Numbered from the stretch's first letter, positions 39,496 to 62,797 are shown. The stretch: DNA of 64,000 bases from Pogonophryne albipinna (GCA_028583405.1 CM053263.1:2766715-2830714); one strand, 5' to 3'. Translations and numbers: made by a program. Notes: generated by a model not told the origin, from the sequence alone.

Positions 39496-42187
39496 ATTAA
39501 AACAAATCCAGAGTTACGTGTTTCTGTACTTCCTCTAAGAAGAAAGGACAGTAACAGAAGATCTCTGTGACGCCAGATGTGGTGTTCGTAATGCGATATG
39601 ATATCCGAAAAAAAATTCTACCTATAATCCCCAGCTATTGTTTGGGACTACAATCCCGTTGACAAACCCCGTGATTAATCTTCAAGCTCTGTGATTTGAT
39701 GTTGGAGTGGCAGTGCGCCAAGGTTACGCCGAGCGTCAAGCTCTTTGAAATGGAACGAAACCACAGCAGACTATTCAAAACTGGATTTGAACGCCCCCCG
39801 AGAACTACACATGCTGGCTATTGTGTTTCGCAACATGTTCTCTATGGCACGTCTCTACTGGGAATTGTAGTTTTAAAAGACGTTTTCGTTTTTCCCAAAA
39901 TTAGAAGTTGACAGTATTAAACTGTGTACAGCCCTGGAGGTTTAGGGGATAGGAAACACATTGGTGTGTACACATTTAAAACATGTAATTACTACATGGG
40001 TGAAAATCACTTGTATCCATAATGGACAGCATTAATATATACCCACATGACAGCTCATTGTTACTTTGTAATTCTACTCCACTACAATTCAGAGGTTAAC
40101 CTGGTATTTTTACTCCACTACATTTATTTTAGTTATTTTGCAGATTCTGATTAATGATGTGAAATATAAACAACCCTTAAATCAGACTTTAGAGTGAAAT
40201 TCAGGGAAGGTGATTGTCAAGTGCCAACAATCAGGAGAGATATTTGATAGTTGGTGCTTGAGAAGACTAAACATTTATCTGCAGATCTCTATAAAGTATA
40301 TTCATTACTCGTTATTCTCTACTAATAGTTAATTAAAAACTGTATATAATTGCTATGTTTGCACATCCCTTTCAAGATTTCAAGATTTTCTAAGGTTTAT
40401 TGACATATCATATACACAACTAGTGTAGTTATGCAATGAATGAAAAACTTGGGTCACAGGTTCCTCAACAGTGCATTACGACATCTATCAATGTGTGTGT
40501 ACCTCCACCATTAAACTGTCATTCTGCACAATTCTTATACTATCTACATACATAAGAGTATAATTAATGCGTATAATATCAGTTAAAATAAGTGCTTCAA
40601 CATAGTTAACATTGCAGGAAAGCAATATATTAGACGTTAAGTACTTTGTCAGGCTTAATATTTATCTGTAGATAGATACCCCCAAAGCTTTTTTCTTATT
40701 TGAAAGAAGACCTTAACCTAAAGTATTATTTAATGTTTAAATAAAGGTTAATTAGTTTGTCTGTTTTGCACCTCCTTCTATTAATATCTTTGTACATCCT
40801 GCACTAAACTGTTTTATTGTAGAGATCACTTACAGTATCTTCTTGATTTTTTATATTCTATATTTCTATCATTGACCTTCTACTTTCCCCCTATGAAAGT
40901 ATGTACTCTTAATATTTTTTTCATCAAATAACATTATTCAACAAAAATAACATTATTCAACAAAAATAATTCAATGACGTGCTTTAACCACTAGGCGGTG
41001 CACACAAGGTAAACACAGCATACTAATAATAACTTTGTATTATTAGTGTAGGACACTTATGTATGTATAACATCTGAAGATGTGTAGTTTTATTCGTGTT
41101 TTTACATAATTTTACAGGATGTTGCTATACTATTTCTCATGCTATACTTCTACACATTAATATCTGATTTGTAAAACATCACAGACAGAAAGGCACATCC
41201 GTCATTTAATGGTAAGCTATTGAAATTGTGATTCCATAGATGTGTCTCCCATCACCCAAATCCCCTGACTATTCTCTCAACTCAGTATTTACATTCTTAT
41301 ATTCAAAGGAAATCAGTAATATCTTTAAAAACTACAAGTCCTTTTCTATCAGCTGTGCACCGTTATGGTGTAAATATAACCTATCTACCAATTGGATCAA
41401 ATATAAAAGTCAGCCGAATTACTATTGATACTGCAAGGAGACGTATTTTGTGAAAAGAAATGCAAGATGCAGTTCTTCCAGTTTGTCCAGAAGTCTTCTC
41501 ATCAGGGCTCTATAAATAAATAACTACGGCAGATGTGTAATATTTAATGCAGCCGAACCGTGTATTAGAATGCCGTTATGTGATGACTTCCAAAGAGAAA
41601 AGCAAGAACACTCGGAATAAAGTATTAGTATATATTTTTTAAATGTTTTCGGATATCATATCGCATTAACATCATATCCCAACATGCATTGCGGCTAAAA
41701 CATCCAATCAACGAGCTTCAAGCTGAGGATCTTGGGTAATCTGTTCAGTGGGTTTGTGGTGTGTATCGCTCGAAATGTCCCTTATAGGCCTACGTCTGTT
41801 TCCGGTGACTTTATTTACGGCTAAAAAGCCCAAGATTATAGAATTAAACGAATAAATAAAAACAAGGATAATTGTGTGTTATTGTTGAGTAAATAACAGC
41901 GTGTTATTTAGAAAATAATAACAAATTAGAAGGAAAAAAAGATTTACAAAAATAAAGATTTCAGTATTTGAGGCTCTGAGCCCCATTTCTTTTCCTCACA
42001 GACGGAAAAAAAAGTCCGACATTATACGATTTTAAATAAAAACAAATAAATAAAAAGATAAAACACTGGCATGTAATTTACGTTAGAATAAATAGAATGG
42101 TTTTGAATAATAGATGAGAGTAAAATGTACGTCACTTTACAGCCCCGCCCACTTTTGGGGAAACCAACGCTGTCATTTGAACGGCGA

Positions 42188-42313
42188 TCAAGCCTGAAGC
42201 CACAGAGATCTTCTGTTACTGTCCTTTCTTCTTAGAGGAAGTACAGAAACACGTAACTCTGAATTTGTTTTAATGTTTGAGGTGCAATAAACGACACAGC
42301 AGCTTTTTGGCAT
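42188..42313 (-). pseudogene. THAP zinc-finger exon fragment in right foldback arm
   Basis: The frame starts MPKSCCVVYCTSN, the canonical THAP opening (Met-Pro-X2-Cys-X4-Cys, C5 and C10). It continues to RRKDSNRRSLWLQA, where W38 is the invariant Trp of THAP domains. The distal Cys-X2-His pair is not in this exon. The same exon occurs in the left arm on the plus strand (from about 38495), split by the hAT insertion at 38543-39495. THAP fingers bind DNA in P-element and Kolobok transposases and in host THAP proteins. As an inverted-repeat copy with no downstream exons it is a relic. Confidence 0.75.
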
Positions 42314-42447
42314 GTTAAAACTATTATTTTCTGTCTCGCGCATGAGAACAGCTGGCGAAATTACAGCCTCGTCTACTGATTTCAAATGTGTGCTCTAAAA
42401 TTATATTTATAAATGACTATTATCATTAAGCAAGACAATAAATGGTA

Positions 42448-42666
42448 AAGATATGTAGAAAATAAACGTATTTAAGATACGTTCATAATAAACGTAACGT
42501 GGGAGAAAATATGTTTCTAGAAGATATGTAGAAAATAAACGTATTTAAGATACGTTCATAACGAACGTAACGTGGGAGAAAATACGTTTCTAGAAGATAT
42601 GTAGAAAATAAACGTATTTGAGATACGTTCATAACGAACGTAACGTGGGAGAAAATACGTTTCTGA
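42448..42666. repeat. Three 73-bp tandem units, right arm
   Basis: The inverted counterpart of 38137-38353, with units ending in GTGGGAGAAAATACGTTTCT. The left and right arrays have diverged by point changes only, keeping three units each. Confidence 0.85.
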
Positions 42667-42802
42667 CTAAACGTAATTGAGAATGCAGTTTAGTTCTGTG
42701 GGAACGTAATTTTTAGGAGACAGGGTTGGACAGAGACACACAATATGACATAATGAATGTTTATTATAAAAGAGATCACTTTTTTTGAATAGGCTAATGT
42801 AC

Positions 42803-43370
42803 AGAGGTGGGAAGTAGTGGAGTACAAATATTTTGTTACTGTACTTAAATACATTTTTCTGGTGTCAGTAGGCTACTTTACTCCACTACCTATTTTTCTA
42901 ATTACTTTTTACTTTTACTTCTTACATTTTTAATGCAAATAGCTGTACTTTTACTTCTTACATTTTCAAAACATGTTTGTTACTTTAGTTTGAATGTGTG
43001 TCTGGTGGTGTGATCATTATTATTTAGAGTCATTGCGTGCTTGATTTGAACACGATCCGTGTATCCATCATTTCCTGGTCTTCTCTAAAGAAGAGGGACC
43101 AATGGAAACGTTGTCATGTTGCAGTTGTTCAGCATGGAAACATTCATTAGCTAACAATGACATTATTGTTCTATTAATATAAAGGGAGGTCAGGTACTCT
43201 TTCAAACAAATGGTAGTTATGGGTACATTTCGAAGCCTATACTTCTTAACTTTTACTTGAGTAAAGACGTTTAGTCAGTACTTCTACTTTTACCAGAGTA
43301 TTTTTAAACACGATTATCTGTACTTCTACTTGAGTAAAGGATGTGTGTACTTTTGCCATCTCTGATAATG
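42803..43370. repeat. Dispersed ACTCAAGTA-type repeat, copy F
   Basis: Starts AGAGGTGGGAAGTAGTGGAG, then TTTTACTTTTACTTCTTACA. It ends with TACTTGAGTAAAGACG and TACTTCTACTTGAGTAAAGG near 43255-43345. It lies between the foldback element and the 3' end of mettl25. Confidence 0.68.
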
Positions 43371-43902
43371 TACTAGTAGTAGTGCGGTATACTTGTATAC
43401 TTGCGGTACTTGTAGCATAAAGAAATACCCAAACCACTTTTAAATAATTTGATTTAATAGGTCGCTTAAATACTCAATTTCCCTCCTTCAGTGCGAACCT
43501 AACTATCATAATTCATGTGTGTACTCAAGCCTGTAACATTTGTTATCAACGTGTAAGCAGAGACTGATTTATTAAATGAGCCAGCACAAAGAAAAACAGA
43601 AGTAAAACGGGGTCAAGGGCGCCTCTTGCCTTGTCTATCTTCCCCTGCTTCCTCTCATTCGGAAGCCTAGAAATGGCGTTTCCAGACCTGTCAACAAAGC
43701 TTTCCTAAATCCCACAATGCCCCTGGCTCCCTGAACGGTCCTAAAAAACAAGCGTTTTCTTAAGAGTCCCGAAACATAAAAACAAAAGGCTGAGATGGAT
43801 ACAATCAAATGCGACTGGACTGACAGTTTTTCCAGGTGTTGTGAGCATGTGTTTTCATGAGGAAGCACACAGTCAAGGACTAAACGTTAAAAGTACTGAA
43901 GA

Positions 43903-44098
43903 TTTATTCTTCATCGAAAACAGTAAAAGAATATAAAACAAAACAAGATGTTGCTGTAAGAAAAACAGAGGCTGCATGAACACGAAAAGAACACATACAT
44001 AACACAGCCACTCAAGTGTGATTGCTGATATAATCACGTGTAATCATGACCTCGCCAGCAGCGATTTATAATCATCATCAAGATGAAATTGTGTCTTT
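43903..44098 (-). terminator. mettl25: mettl25 3' UTR with polyadenylation signal
   Basis: On the minus strand, AATAAA is at 43908-43903, about 190 nt after the stop codon, followed by a T/G-containing tract. It is the first canonical signal after the stop, so it is the likely 3' end. Confidence 0.65.
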
Positions 44099-56269
<12,171 letters not shown>

Positions 56270-56825
56270 ATTAAAAAGCTCTCTAAAGATAACCCGAGTG
56301 AAGCATGAAGTCTTCCTGCATGTACCTCACAGGCAAAAGTAGTAGAAAATCCTCTTCGATGGTTTTATAATAAAATGTGAACTATAACCCTTTTTAAAAT
56401 ATGACGAGCAAACATAAAAGGGAATACATTTAACGTTTGCACAATATGTTGCAATTTTAGTCAAGCCAAGCAGCACGTTATACAAATTAAAATAACGAAT
56501 ACCCTAATTTGGCATGTTATTAACACAATGTTATTGATTTAACTTTAAAACTAATTATATTCAAGCCTGTCAGCCCGTTCGGTAAAAACATGTTGCTGAG
56601 TACATTTTTCCATCATGTAACAAACATAGAAATGTCCTAATATTAAATGAATCACCTCAAGAATCAAGATATTTTGCATCGAAATCGAATTCTCCGCGAT
56701 TGATTGTTCATGACTGGCACGTGTACGTCATCACATCGCGTCTTTAACACAAATCGCATGCAGCCTAATCTTAACCCGCATGAGTTTTGTAAACATTTTA
56801 CTTTTCCTGGCAAGTTCTAACTGAA
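56270..56825. promoter_or_regulatory. Divergent mettl25 / ccdc59 promoter
   Basis: The 556 bp between the two start codons contain both 5' UTRs. At 56718-56730 a CACGTG E-box overlaps closely with ACGTCA, a CRE half-site/ATF motif, followed by CGCG. No TATA box is apparent for either gene. Elements shared by both directions would couple their expression; this is inference from layout and motifs. Confidence 0.65.
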
Positions 56826-59800
56826 ATGGCACCGACTGATAACAAAAAAAAGGATCATAAGTTTGTGGCGAAAGCTGGTAACTGGAATAAACCACAAAAT
56901 ACCCTACATGGTGTCAAGAAGAGGAAATGGGTCCCCGACAACAAAGTATTTGAAGGCAGTGTTAAAGAAGGTACGCTTTTAGCTAGTACACTTACAGGTA
57001 GAAAGAGACAGTAGTGAGATCATTATTGGGGGTTTAGTTTATTCACCCACATGTAAACACTACACATTAATATGTTTTTAGAGAAACATTATAGTCTTTC
57101 ATATTCTTAAAATGTTTGGATATTATATGTCCAATATATTCATTATAAATTCAAATTCAATTGTTTAATTTGAATTAAAAGAAATCTCACCACTCCCCAT
57201 TTAAATAAATTGTCATCTTAATAATTCTTGCTATGCCTTTTGTCTCCAGGACAAGGGTTTGCTTTAAAAAGAAAGGAAAAAGTCAAACATGAGTACAACA
57301 AACTGCTGCGTAAGGAGAAAAGGAGGACCCCTGCGTCCAAAGCTCTCTACAAGGAGGAGTACCCCGAACACCTCCGGCATCTATACGTGGCCGAGGCAGA
57401 GAAACTGAGGAACGAGGCCTGGACCCATCGCCTTAACAGGACCAAGCAGAGACTGTTAGGGCAGGAGAAAAGAGAAGAGACAGCTGAACATGATGAAGAT
57501 GATGCTCCTGCTGAAGCTGCTGAACCAGTTCCAGAAGATGCTGGTGGATCTGAGCAGACAGATGCTGGACCTGTGAACTCTGAACCAGCAGCATCCTCCG
57601 AGAAAGACGGGTAAGAAAACATCTGAACACTCAGCTCTACAACACATCACCTCTAGCAGGCAGAGAACTCTCTGCTCCATAGTTTCTCTTGGAATAAAAT
57701 CACACTGTACATTTTAGATTTAGATTTTCAGTTTAATATTTAATATTCCATCTGTCACATACTTATGTATATAAAATACCTTGCTTTATATCTTGTTATT
57801 GCTCATTTGTAAATTCAACATGTGTATTTTCTACTTTCTTGTTTATTTCTTGTCTTTTAATTTGTATTGTACAATACCATGTCTTGTTATGCTGCTGCAA
57901 CACAAACATTTCCCAAATTGGGATCAATAAAGTACTATCTTATCTTATCTTAATGCATAGTGCTGACATTAAGTGAGCAGTAACACCTGCATTTGTGAGA
58001 TATTAAGTAGTTAAAGGTCCCATGTCATGCTTTTCCGGTTATTACCCGTCCCTTTGTGTGTTATGAAGCTTTTTCTGCATGTAAACGGTCTGCAGAGTCA
58101 CAAACCCTCAAAGTACACCCTGTAGGGAGTACAACTCTAACACAGAAAAGACCTGTCTATGCTGCCCCAGAACGCCTCGTTGGAGATTTCGCTTTTTCCA
58201 TTTGTTTCTTCCGGGAACCAATTTGGACCAATCCGCGGACTTCCTCACACTCCGCGGATATTTCAGCCTGAGACGGCGGGACGCGCGAGGCTGTGAGTCT
58301 GTGTGTGAGCACACAGACTCACAGCCAGGGTGTGTGTGTGTGTGTGTGTGAGCACACAGACTCACAGCCAGGGTGTGTGTGTGTGTGTGTGTGAGCACAC
58401 AGACTCACAGCCAGGGTGTGTGTGTGTGTGTGTGCTCGGGCTGGTTTCGGGATGGGTTTCGCTGTGTCTCGCAGTTCGCTGTCTCGCCGACCCCACGCAG
58501 CAACCAGGAAACCACTCCAGTAAGCCAGCTCACACTGTCCGCTCCTCGCAGCAGCGAGCCCTGCAACGTCCTGCCAACACGGCACGCAGACCTCACGCAG
58601 AATTCTCATCTGTTTGTCATTACTGGTGTCCTTTTCCGGTTACTAACGCCATTGTAACACATAAACACTGATGTTCCGCTGTAACGGTGGTGGACTCATC
58701 AGAACAGAGTGGGCGAGCTGACCAATTAGAGCACAGTGGGCTCACAGGGAGGGGGGGGCAGGAGCTCCAACAAGCTGTTTAGGAGAGAGAGGGGCCGTTT
58801 CTCAATCGCGAGGATGCTTGCTTGGTAGCACATGTCTTCCGAGTCACTTCCTTCAGAAGCTAGGCAAGAATCCTTCCTGGCAATCGGAAAACGAAGAGTG
58901 GAACAGGCGAACAAGTGTGCAGGTGTGCGTCACATGAGAGGCCCCGCCTTACATTTTCCGCCACAGATTTGGAGAAATTGGTCCGTGCGCAAAGCATTGT
59001 GGGGATTTGAAGGATGCGAAGTCTACCCATGTGCAGCCTCGAAATTACCCCCAAACCAAGGACACGGCCTCGGTGGAATTCCATGTATGCTGGAAATTGG
59101 AACACTCCTTCGGCGGCACTCGATGACGTAGTATCCTTGAAATATTGGCTTGGAAGCCAGTTTCCTCGAGATTGAGAAACGGCCAGTGAATACTAGGGAT
59201 GTGCATCTCCATCACTGAGGCTGATGTGATGCAATACGATACATTAACGATACATTTGAAGCACCAGGCGATGCGATACGATTCACCCCTGTTGCGATAC
59301 AGTTCGATACGATGCGGTTCAACACGATGCAAAATAATGATACTTCAATATGTTACGACAGAGGATTTTTGTTTTATTCCTTATATGCAGCAAATCATAA
59401 ATTAACAAGAAAGTGCTTTACATATTTGGTTCTCTCTACTAGTACTGCGCATCCCATCATGCTGTTTATTTTTTACCTTAAAAAACTCTCCAGTGTACAA
59501 TGTTATAACACCTCACAGTTAAACAACTTAAGCATGCATTGCCTATGATTAATAATGTGCAAATAACAGCTACCATAGAGCAATGCCCATACAGCTGCTG
59601 CCTGATGTGCTTAACACTCAGAGGCTAACTCACCAGTGAGCAGAAAGCAGTGGTTTCTATATGAACAATAAAGAATACAAAGAACCTTTCACAAACAGCT
59701 CTTTCATAACTGCTTAAGGAAGACATTTAAACTAGTATTGGCCGTCACAGTCTGTTGTAAACTAAACACCACTCTCTGACAGAACACCTCACTGAGTGAT

Positions 59801-60878
59801 TGAACTCATGTCTAACTTTCAGGTTTCTCTTTTCAGCCGCAGACCCCATGTCGCCTCTTTATGTGCGTCGTTAAGTTCCTCGTACTACTTGTGTACTTTA
59901 AAGCGGCTCGGCATCGTTTACAATTTGCGAGCGATTTTTCAAGTTGACCGTCTTTCTTGAAAAATCCGAAGTGTCGCCAAACGTTTGATTTGTAGGTATT
60001 TTTCGGTGCGCTGTGTTTCTCTTTCTCCTCGACTTCCATGTGTGTTGATAACTGAGACTCTCAGCCTCCGTAGTGCGAAGCAAAGATCGTCTCTGCGGAG
60101 AGCTGACAGGATGAGAGGATATTATGAATGAATCGTTTTTTTTACCGATGCAAAGACGCTACAATCGATGCATCGCGCGTTCAACCCAAACTTTAGCCGA
60201 TGTGCACTCTTTCAACCGGTGCACTCGCATCTTGAACGTTTATGCCGGTGCACCGATGCGAATCGGTGAATCTTAACATCCCTAGTGAATACACGTAGTT
60301 TACAGAGATGCTGTTTGAGAAACCAATGTGAGTTTGGAACATTGAACAATGTAAATGTATTGTAGCAGACCTCAACAATGGAATTATGATCAGTAGAAAT
60401 GGCCATGACATGGGACCTTTAACAGTATTTGACACTAAATGTGCCTTTCTAATCTGTTTCAGTCTTCCAATGAGCAACCGCATGAGGAAGAAAATGCAGA
60501 AAAAGACGTCCTACGAGAAAACAAAAGAGGAATTTGAGTCAGTGGAAGAAAAACGGAAAAAGAAGAAAGAGGTGAAAGAAGTTTTATGTTAATAATGACT
60601 CAACATAGTTTAAGTATTTTAGTTTTTTATGACTTCAATTCAAAAGCAGTCTGACGTTCTACTGATGGGTTGTCTTCTTCTCATTTCTTCTTCTTTTGTA
60701 TGTATTCCAGGAGTTCCTGACAGACAAGCAGCAGAGAGACGAAGCCATCAAGAAGTACAAACAGAAAAAGGAGGAGACTTTTCAGATACTCAGCAAAAAG
60801 ACCAAAAAAGGACAACCCAATCTGAACTTACAAATGGAGTATTTGCTTCAAAAGATCACTCAAGGAGCTGGGAAATGA
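56826..60878 (+). CDS. ccdc59: CCDC59 / TAP26, Fyv7-type rRNA-processing protein (complete, 4 exons)
   Basis: Coding exons 56826-56970, 57250-57610, 60463-60571 and 60711-60878, all GT..AG. The CDS is 783 nt, 260 residues plus stop (human about 241). N-terminus: [14 protein letters not shown], then across the first junction [20 protein letters not shown] and [14 protein letters not shown], as in human CCDC59. Residues about 125-168 are acidic and poorly conserved. The C-terminus is a Lys/Glu-rich helical coiled coil ending [15 protein letters not shown], the family signature. CCDC59 (TAP26/BR22) is nucleolar, related to yeast Fyv7 of small-subunit rRNA processing, and in mammals was also described as an NKX2-1 partner. 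Start: first ATG after the divergent promoter. Intron 2 (2.85 kb) is mostly transposon. Confidence 0.95.
57830..57952 (+). repeat. LINE/SINE 3' tail with (CTTAT)n
   Basis: Ends in CCCAAATTGGGATCAATAAA followed by TATCTTATCTTATCTTA, the 3' terminus common to RTE-type LINEs and their SINEs in fish. Only the tail is recognisable, so it is a strongly 5'-truncated insertion in ccdc59 intron 2. Confidence 0.6.
58307..58436. repeat. 43-bp tandem array, three units
   Basis: Units begin GAGCACACAGACTCACAGCC at 58307, 58350 and 58393, exact period 43, each followed by a short GT run. Not tandem in the related element at 46129-47105, where a different array expanded. Confidence 0.9.
58793..59184. mobile_element. 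392-bp inverted-repeat element
   Basis: Ends GGCCGTTTCTCAATCGCGAG and, inward from the right, GGCCGTTTCTCAATCTCGAG. No clear target duplication, no coding capacity. Superfamily undetermined. Confidence 0.72.
59194..60284 (-). mobile_element. hAT element with intact-looking BED finger
   Basis: A 1091-bp element with ends TAGGGATGTGCATC (left) and TAGGGATGTTAAGATTC (inward from the right) and a perfect 8-bp target duplication GTGAATAC (59186-59193 and 60285-60292). Subterminal regions are rich in GATGCGATACGAT-like words. Only the BED exon of the transposase remains. Confidence 0.9.
59833..60039 (-). pseudogene. BED zinc finger of hAT transposase
   Basis: 68 residues with W21 and F24, then C40-X2-C43-X15-H59-X4-H64 in the context [10 protein letters not shown] and [11 protein letters not shown]. 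This is a complete BED finger of ZBED1/hAT type. All ligands are present, unlike the copy at 28004-28192. The catalytic domain is missing; the element is inside ccdc59 intron 2 on the opposite strand. Confidence 0.82.
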
Positions 60879-61141
60879 GTCTCAACGAAGAATATATGGG
60901 ACCCTGCCTGTATTCGATTGCGCGATTAAAAAAACCCAGAGATTACCCGAGGACGACATGGATTGAACTTTTCACACGAAAATATCTCTTTTCAGTGCTG
61001 ATTTATGTTTAGAGTGGTGTTCTGTTCTTTTTTCAGTATTTTGCCCCAGGAAAAACTGTTCATTTTGAATATCAGACCACAAGGTGGCATTGTGGAACCT
61101 GAGGAGAAGGGGAAATGTGCTTATGTAAGATATTATTACAC

Positions 61142-61147
61142 AATAAA
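61142..61147 (+). terminator. ccdc59: ccdc59 polyadenylation signal
   Basis: AATAAA 264 nt after the ccdc59 stop codon, the first canonical signal downstream. Confidence 0.65.
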
Positions 61148-61429
61148 TGTTTTATCTTTCCTTAACGTGTTGTTACTTTCATATGGCAAAGACATTTCAG
61201 TTGTAGCTTTTACCATGACGTAAAATCATCATTCACTAATCAGTCATTTAGGTTTAACCTTTAAAAATCTAAATCCATCCTCAACTTCAGTAAGCTGCAA
61301 GTGGCTGCTTTTACAGTAGTCATACATCCTGTATAAACAATTAAACTTACTGTTATTAGACTGCTATTGTCATGTTTACGGACACAAACCTGTTGCATAC
61401 ATGTAGCCCACTGAGAGATCCCCCCCCCC

Positions 61430-61603
61430 TCTCTCGCTGTGGGACGCAGGTTGAAAAGCCTCCAGCAGCTTCCTCATGACATCACATGGTCACAGAGTGA
61501 CTTCTGTAACGTTCATCTGAGGCAAGACTTCTAAACACCGAGCGCAGCCGCTGCTCTGGTGACACTCAGACAGAGCTCACTTCTGCTCCTCATTTGTCAA
61601 AAG
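61430..61603 (+). other. Probable 5' UTR exon of the cracr2a-like gene
   Basis: A GC-richer interval ending TTTGTCAAAAG|GTAAGG, a strong donor. A matching acceptor (GTTCTCTCACAG) is at 62438, just upstream of the coding start, so a non-coding first exon is likely. It includes ATGACATCACATGG near 61480, a CRE-like motif. The start of transcription is not determined. Confidence 0.5.
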
Positions 61604-62641
61604 GTAAGGCTTCTTCTGTTTCTGGTTTATTTGAAGACGCCATTTGTAGGTAACCGCTAAGTATTTTAAAAGCTGCATATGTAGTTAAGTTGAGAGGTTT
61701 GGAGCAGAAAGCGTTTCCCACAAGTAAGGTATTGTTTTAAAAAAAGACTGCAACCTTTTATGTTTTAAAATGACATATTTAGCGGAGTATAACAGATTTT
61801 GACAGTAATCTTAAACAGCAGAGGGTCACATACTTGAGATCTGTGCTTTATTATTTTTTCAAGAAGTCTTTTGAGGATACAAAGGGGAGTGTATGGTTCT
61901 TATGTTCAATTTACAGGTCTTTAACTTTATTTTTTATTCTCCGAAAAGCTGAAAAACAATGTCTTATTAGAAAGTAAAAAACACTTTCCCATCACAACAG
62001 TTAAGAAAACATATTTTGCCTTCAAAATAACATGTCTGTTTCTTACCCCGGCTCTTAACACTGCAGAAAAGACAGTACAGCGGTGCAATTGTGGTGGGAA
62101 AACAAGAATGGCGTGTGTTGTGTGGTACATTACAGCTCTAAATTCAGCCGCTCCTGCAGGCATTATACTGTCATGTGTTCTGTATGGCGGGGTCTTAACA
62201 TAATCCTTTACACTGTGTTTAAAAAAAACATGGAGAAAACCACCTCCAACAAAAAGGCGATACATTAAAGTCCTGTGTGAGATTTAAAAAGCAGCTGGAA
62301 TAATTTCCTAAATGTCTGAAAACTATTTTCAGTTGTTCCTGGCTTATAAGAAAAGGGAAGTACGTATAGGTGTAACAAGTCTGTTCTGATCACTTGTGTC
62401 TCAAAAATGTCTTCTGTATTTCTGCTGTTCTCTCACAGGAGCCAGTTCTCAGATTAAACCACACAGTTATCAGTGATCTCACCATCTGATGCTACTTCCT
62501 GCCTCTGTCGTCATGGCGACTGTGCAAGCACCACAGCTTTGTATACAGGGCCAGTGAGGAGGCCTGATGTCTGGTTCCCCTTGTGACTGCCAGTGAAATA
62601 CATGCTGCGTACACCCCGCGCTGCTCCCTAAAGATCCAGAC

Positions 62642-62797
62642 ATGGAGGAGGAGGAGGGCCGGGTGAACGGCTTGGGCCTGAGCCCAGGGAGGAGGCGCTC
62701 GGACTGGGGCAGCATCGCCCTGCTGGACAAGACCAAGGAGTTCTTCCAGACCTGCGACGTGGAGGGCAAAGGCTTCATCAGCCGCACAGACATGAGG
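62642..62797 (+). CDS. EF-hand protein, CRACR2A-like, first coding exon
   Basis: 52 codons from ATG 62642 to ATGAGG|GTTAGA (phase 0). The N-terminus is acidic (MEEEEGR), followed by GLSPGRRRSDWGS and then KTKEFFQTCDVEGKGFISR, an EF-hand beginning. The loop reads D-V-E-G-K-G-F-I-S-R-T-D, with Asp at position 12 instead of the usual Glu. It resembles the EF-hand of CRACR2A (EFCAB4B), which I recall as EFFQTCDAEGKGFIARKDM; that protein regulates ORAI/STIM calcium entry in the cytosol. CRACR2B is less alike. The donor GTTAGA is weak, so the exon end is less certain. The remaining exons are beyond 64,000. The symbol is withheld because the fish paralogue is unclear. Confidence 0.75.

Larger units (their letters stand above)
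38073..42728. mobile_element. 4.66-kb foldback element with THAP exon in both arms (P-like?)
   Basis: The outermost bases CAACCCTGTCTCCTAAAAAT are mirrored exactly at the right end (42709-42728). The arms continue with high identity for over 500 bp through three 73-bp tandem units and a THAP-finger exon, with patchy similarity further in (39588-39612 pairs with 41646-41670). Flanks GACAAAG (38066-38072) and GACAGAG (42729-42735) match at 6 of 7 bases and may be a target duplication. CA at the termini, a 7-8 bp duplication and a THAP finger fit the P-element superfamily; that is inference. The centre (39.6-41.6 kb) holds no transposase I can read, only an ACTCAAGTA-type fragment (40055-40200) and unidentified AT-rich DNA. 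Confidence 0.72.
58015..60418. mobile_element. TTAA-flanked transposon carrying two nested insertions
   Basis: Ends AGGTCCCATGTCATG and, inward from the right, AGGTCCCATGTCATG, with TTAA at 58011-58014 and 60419-60422. It fills most of ccdc59 intron 2. After removing elements at 58793-59184 and 59194-60284 the host element is about 0.9 kb and is the reverse-complement relative of 46129-47105. Confidence 0.8.
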
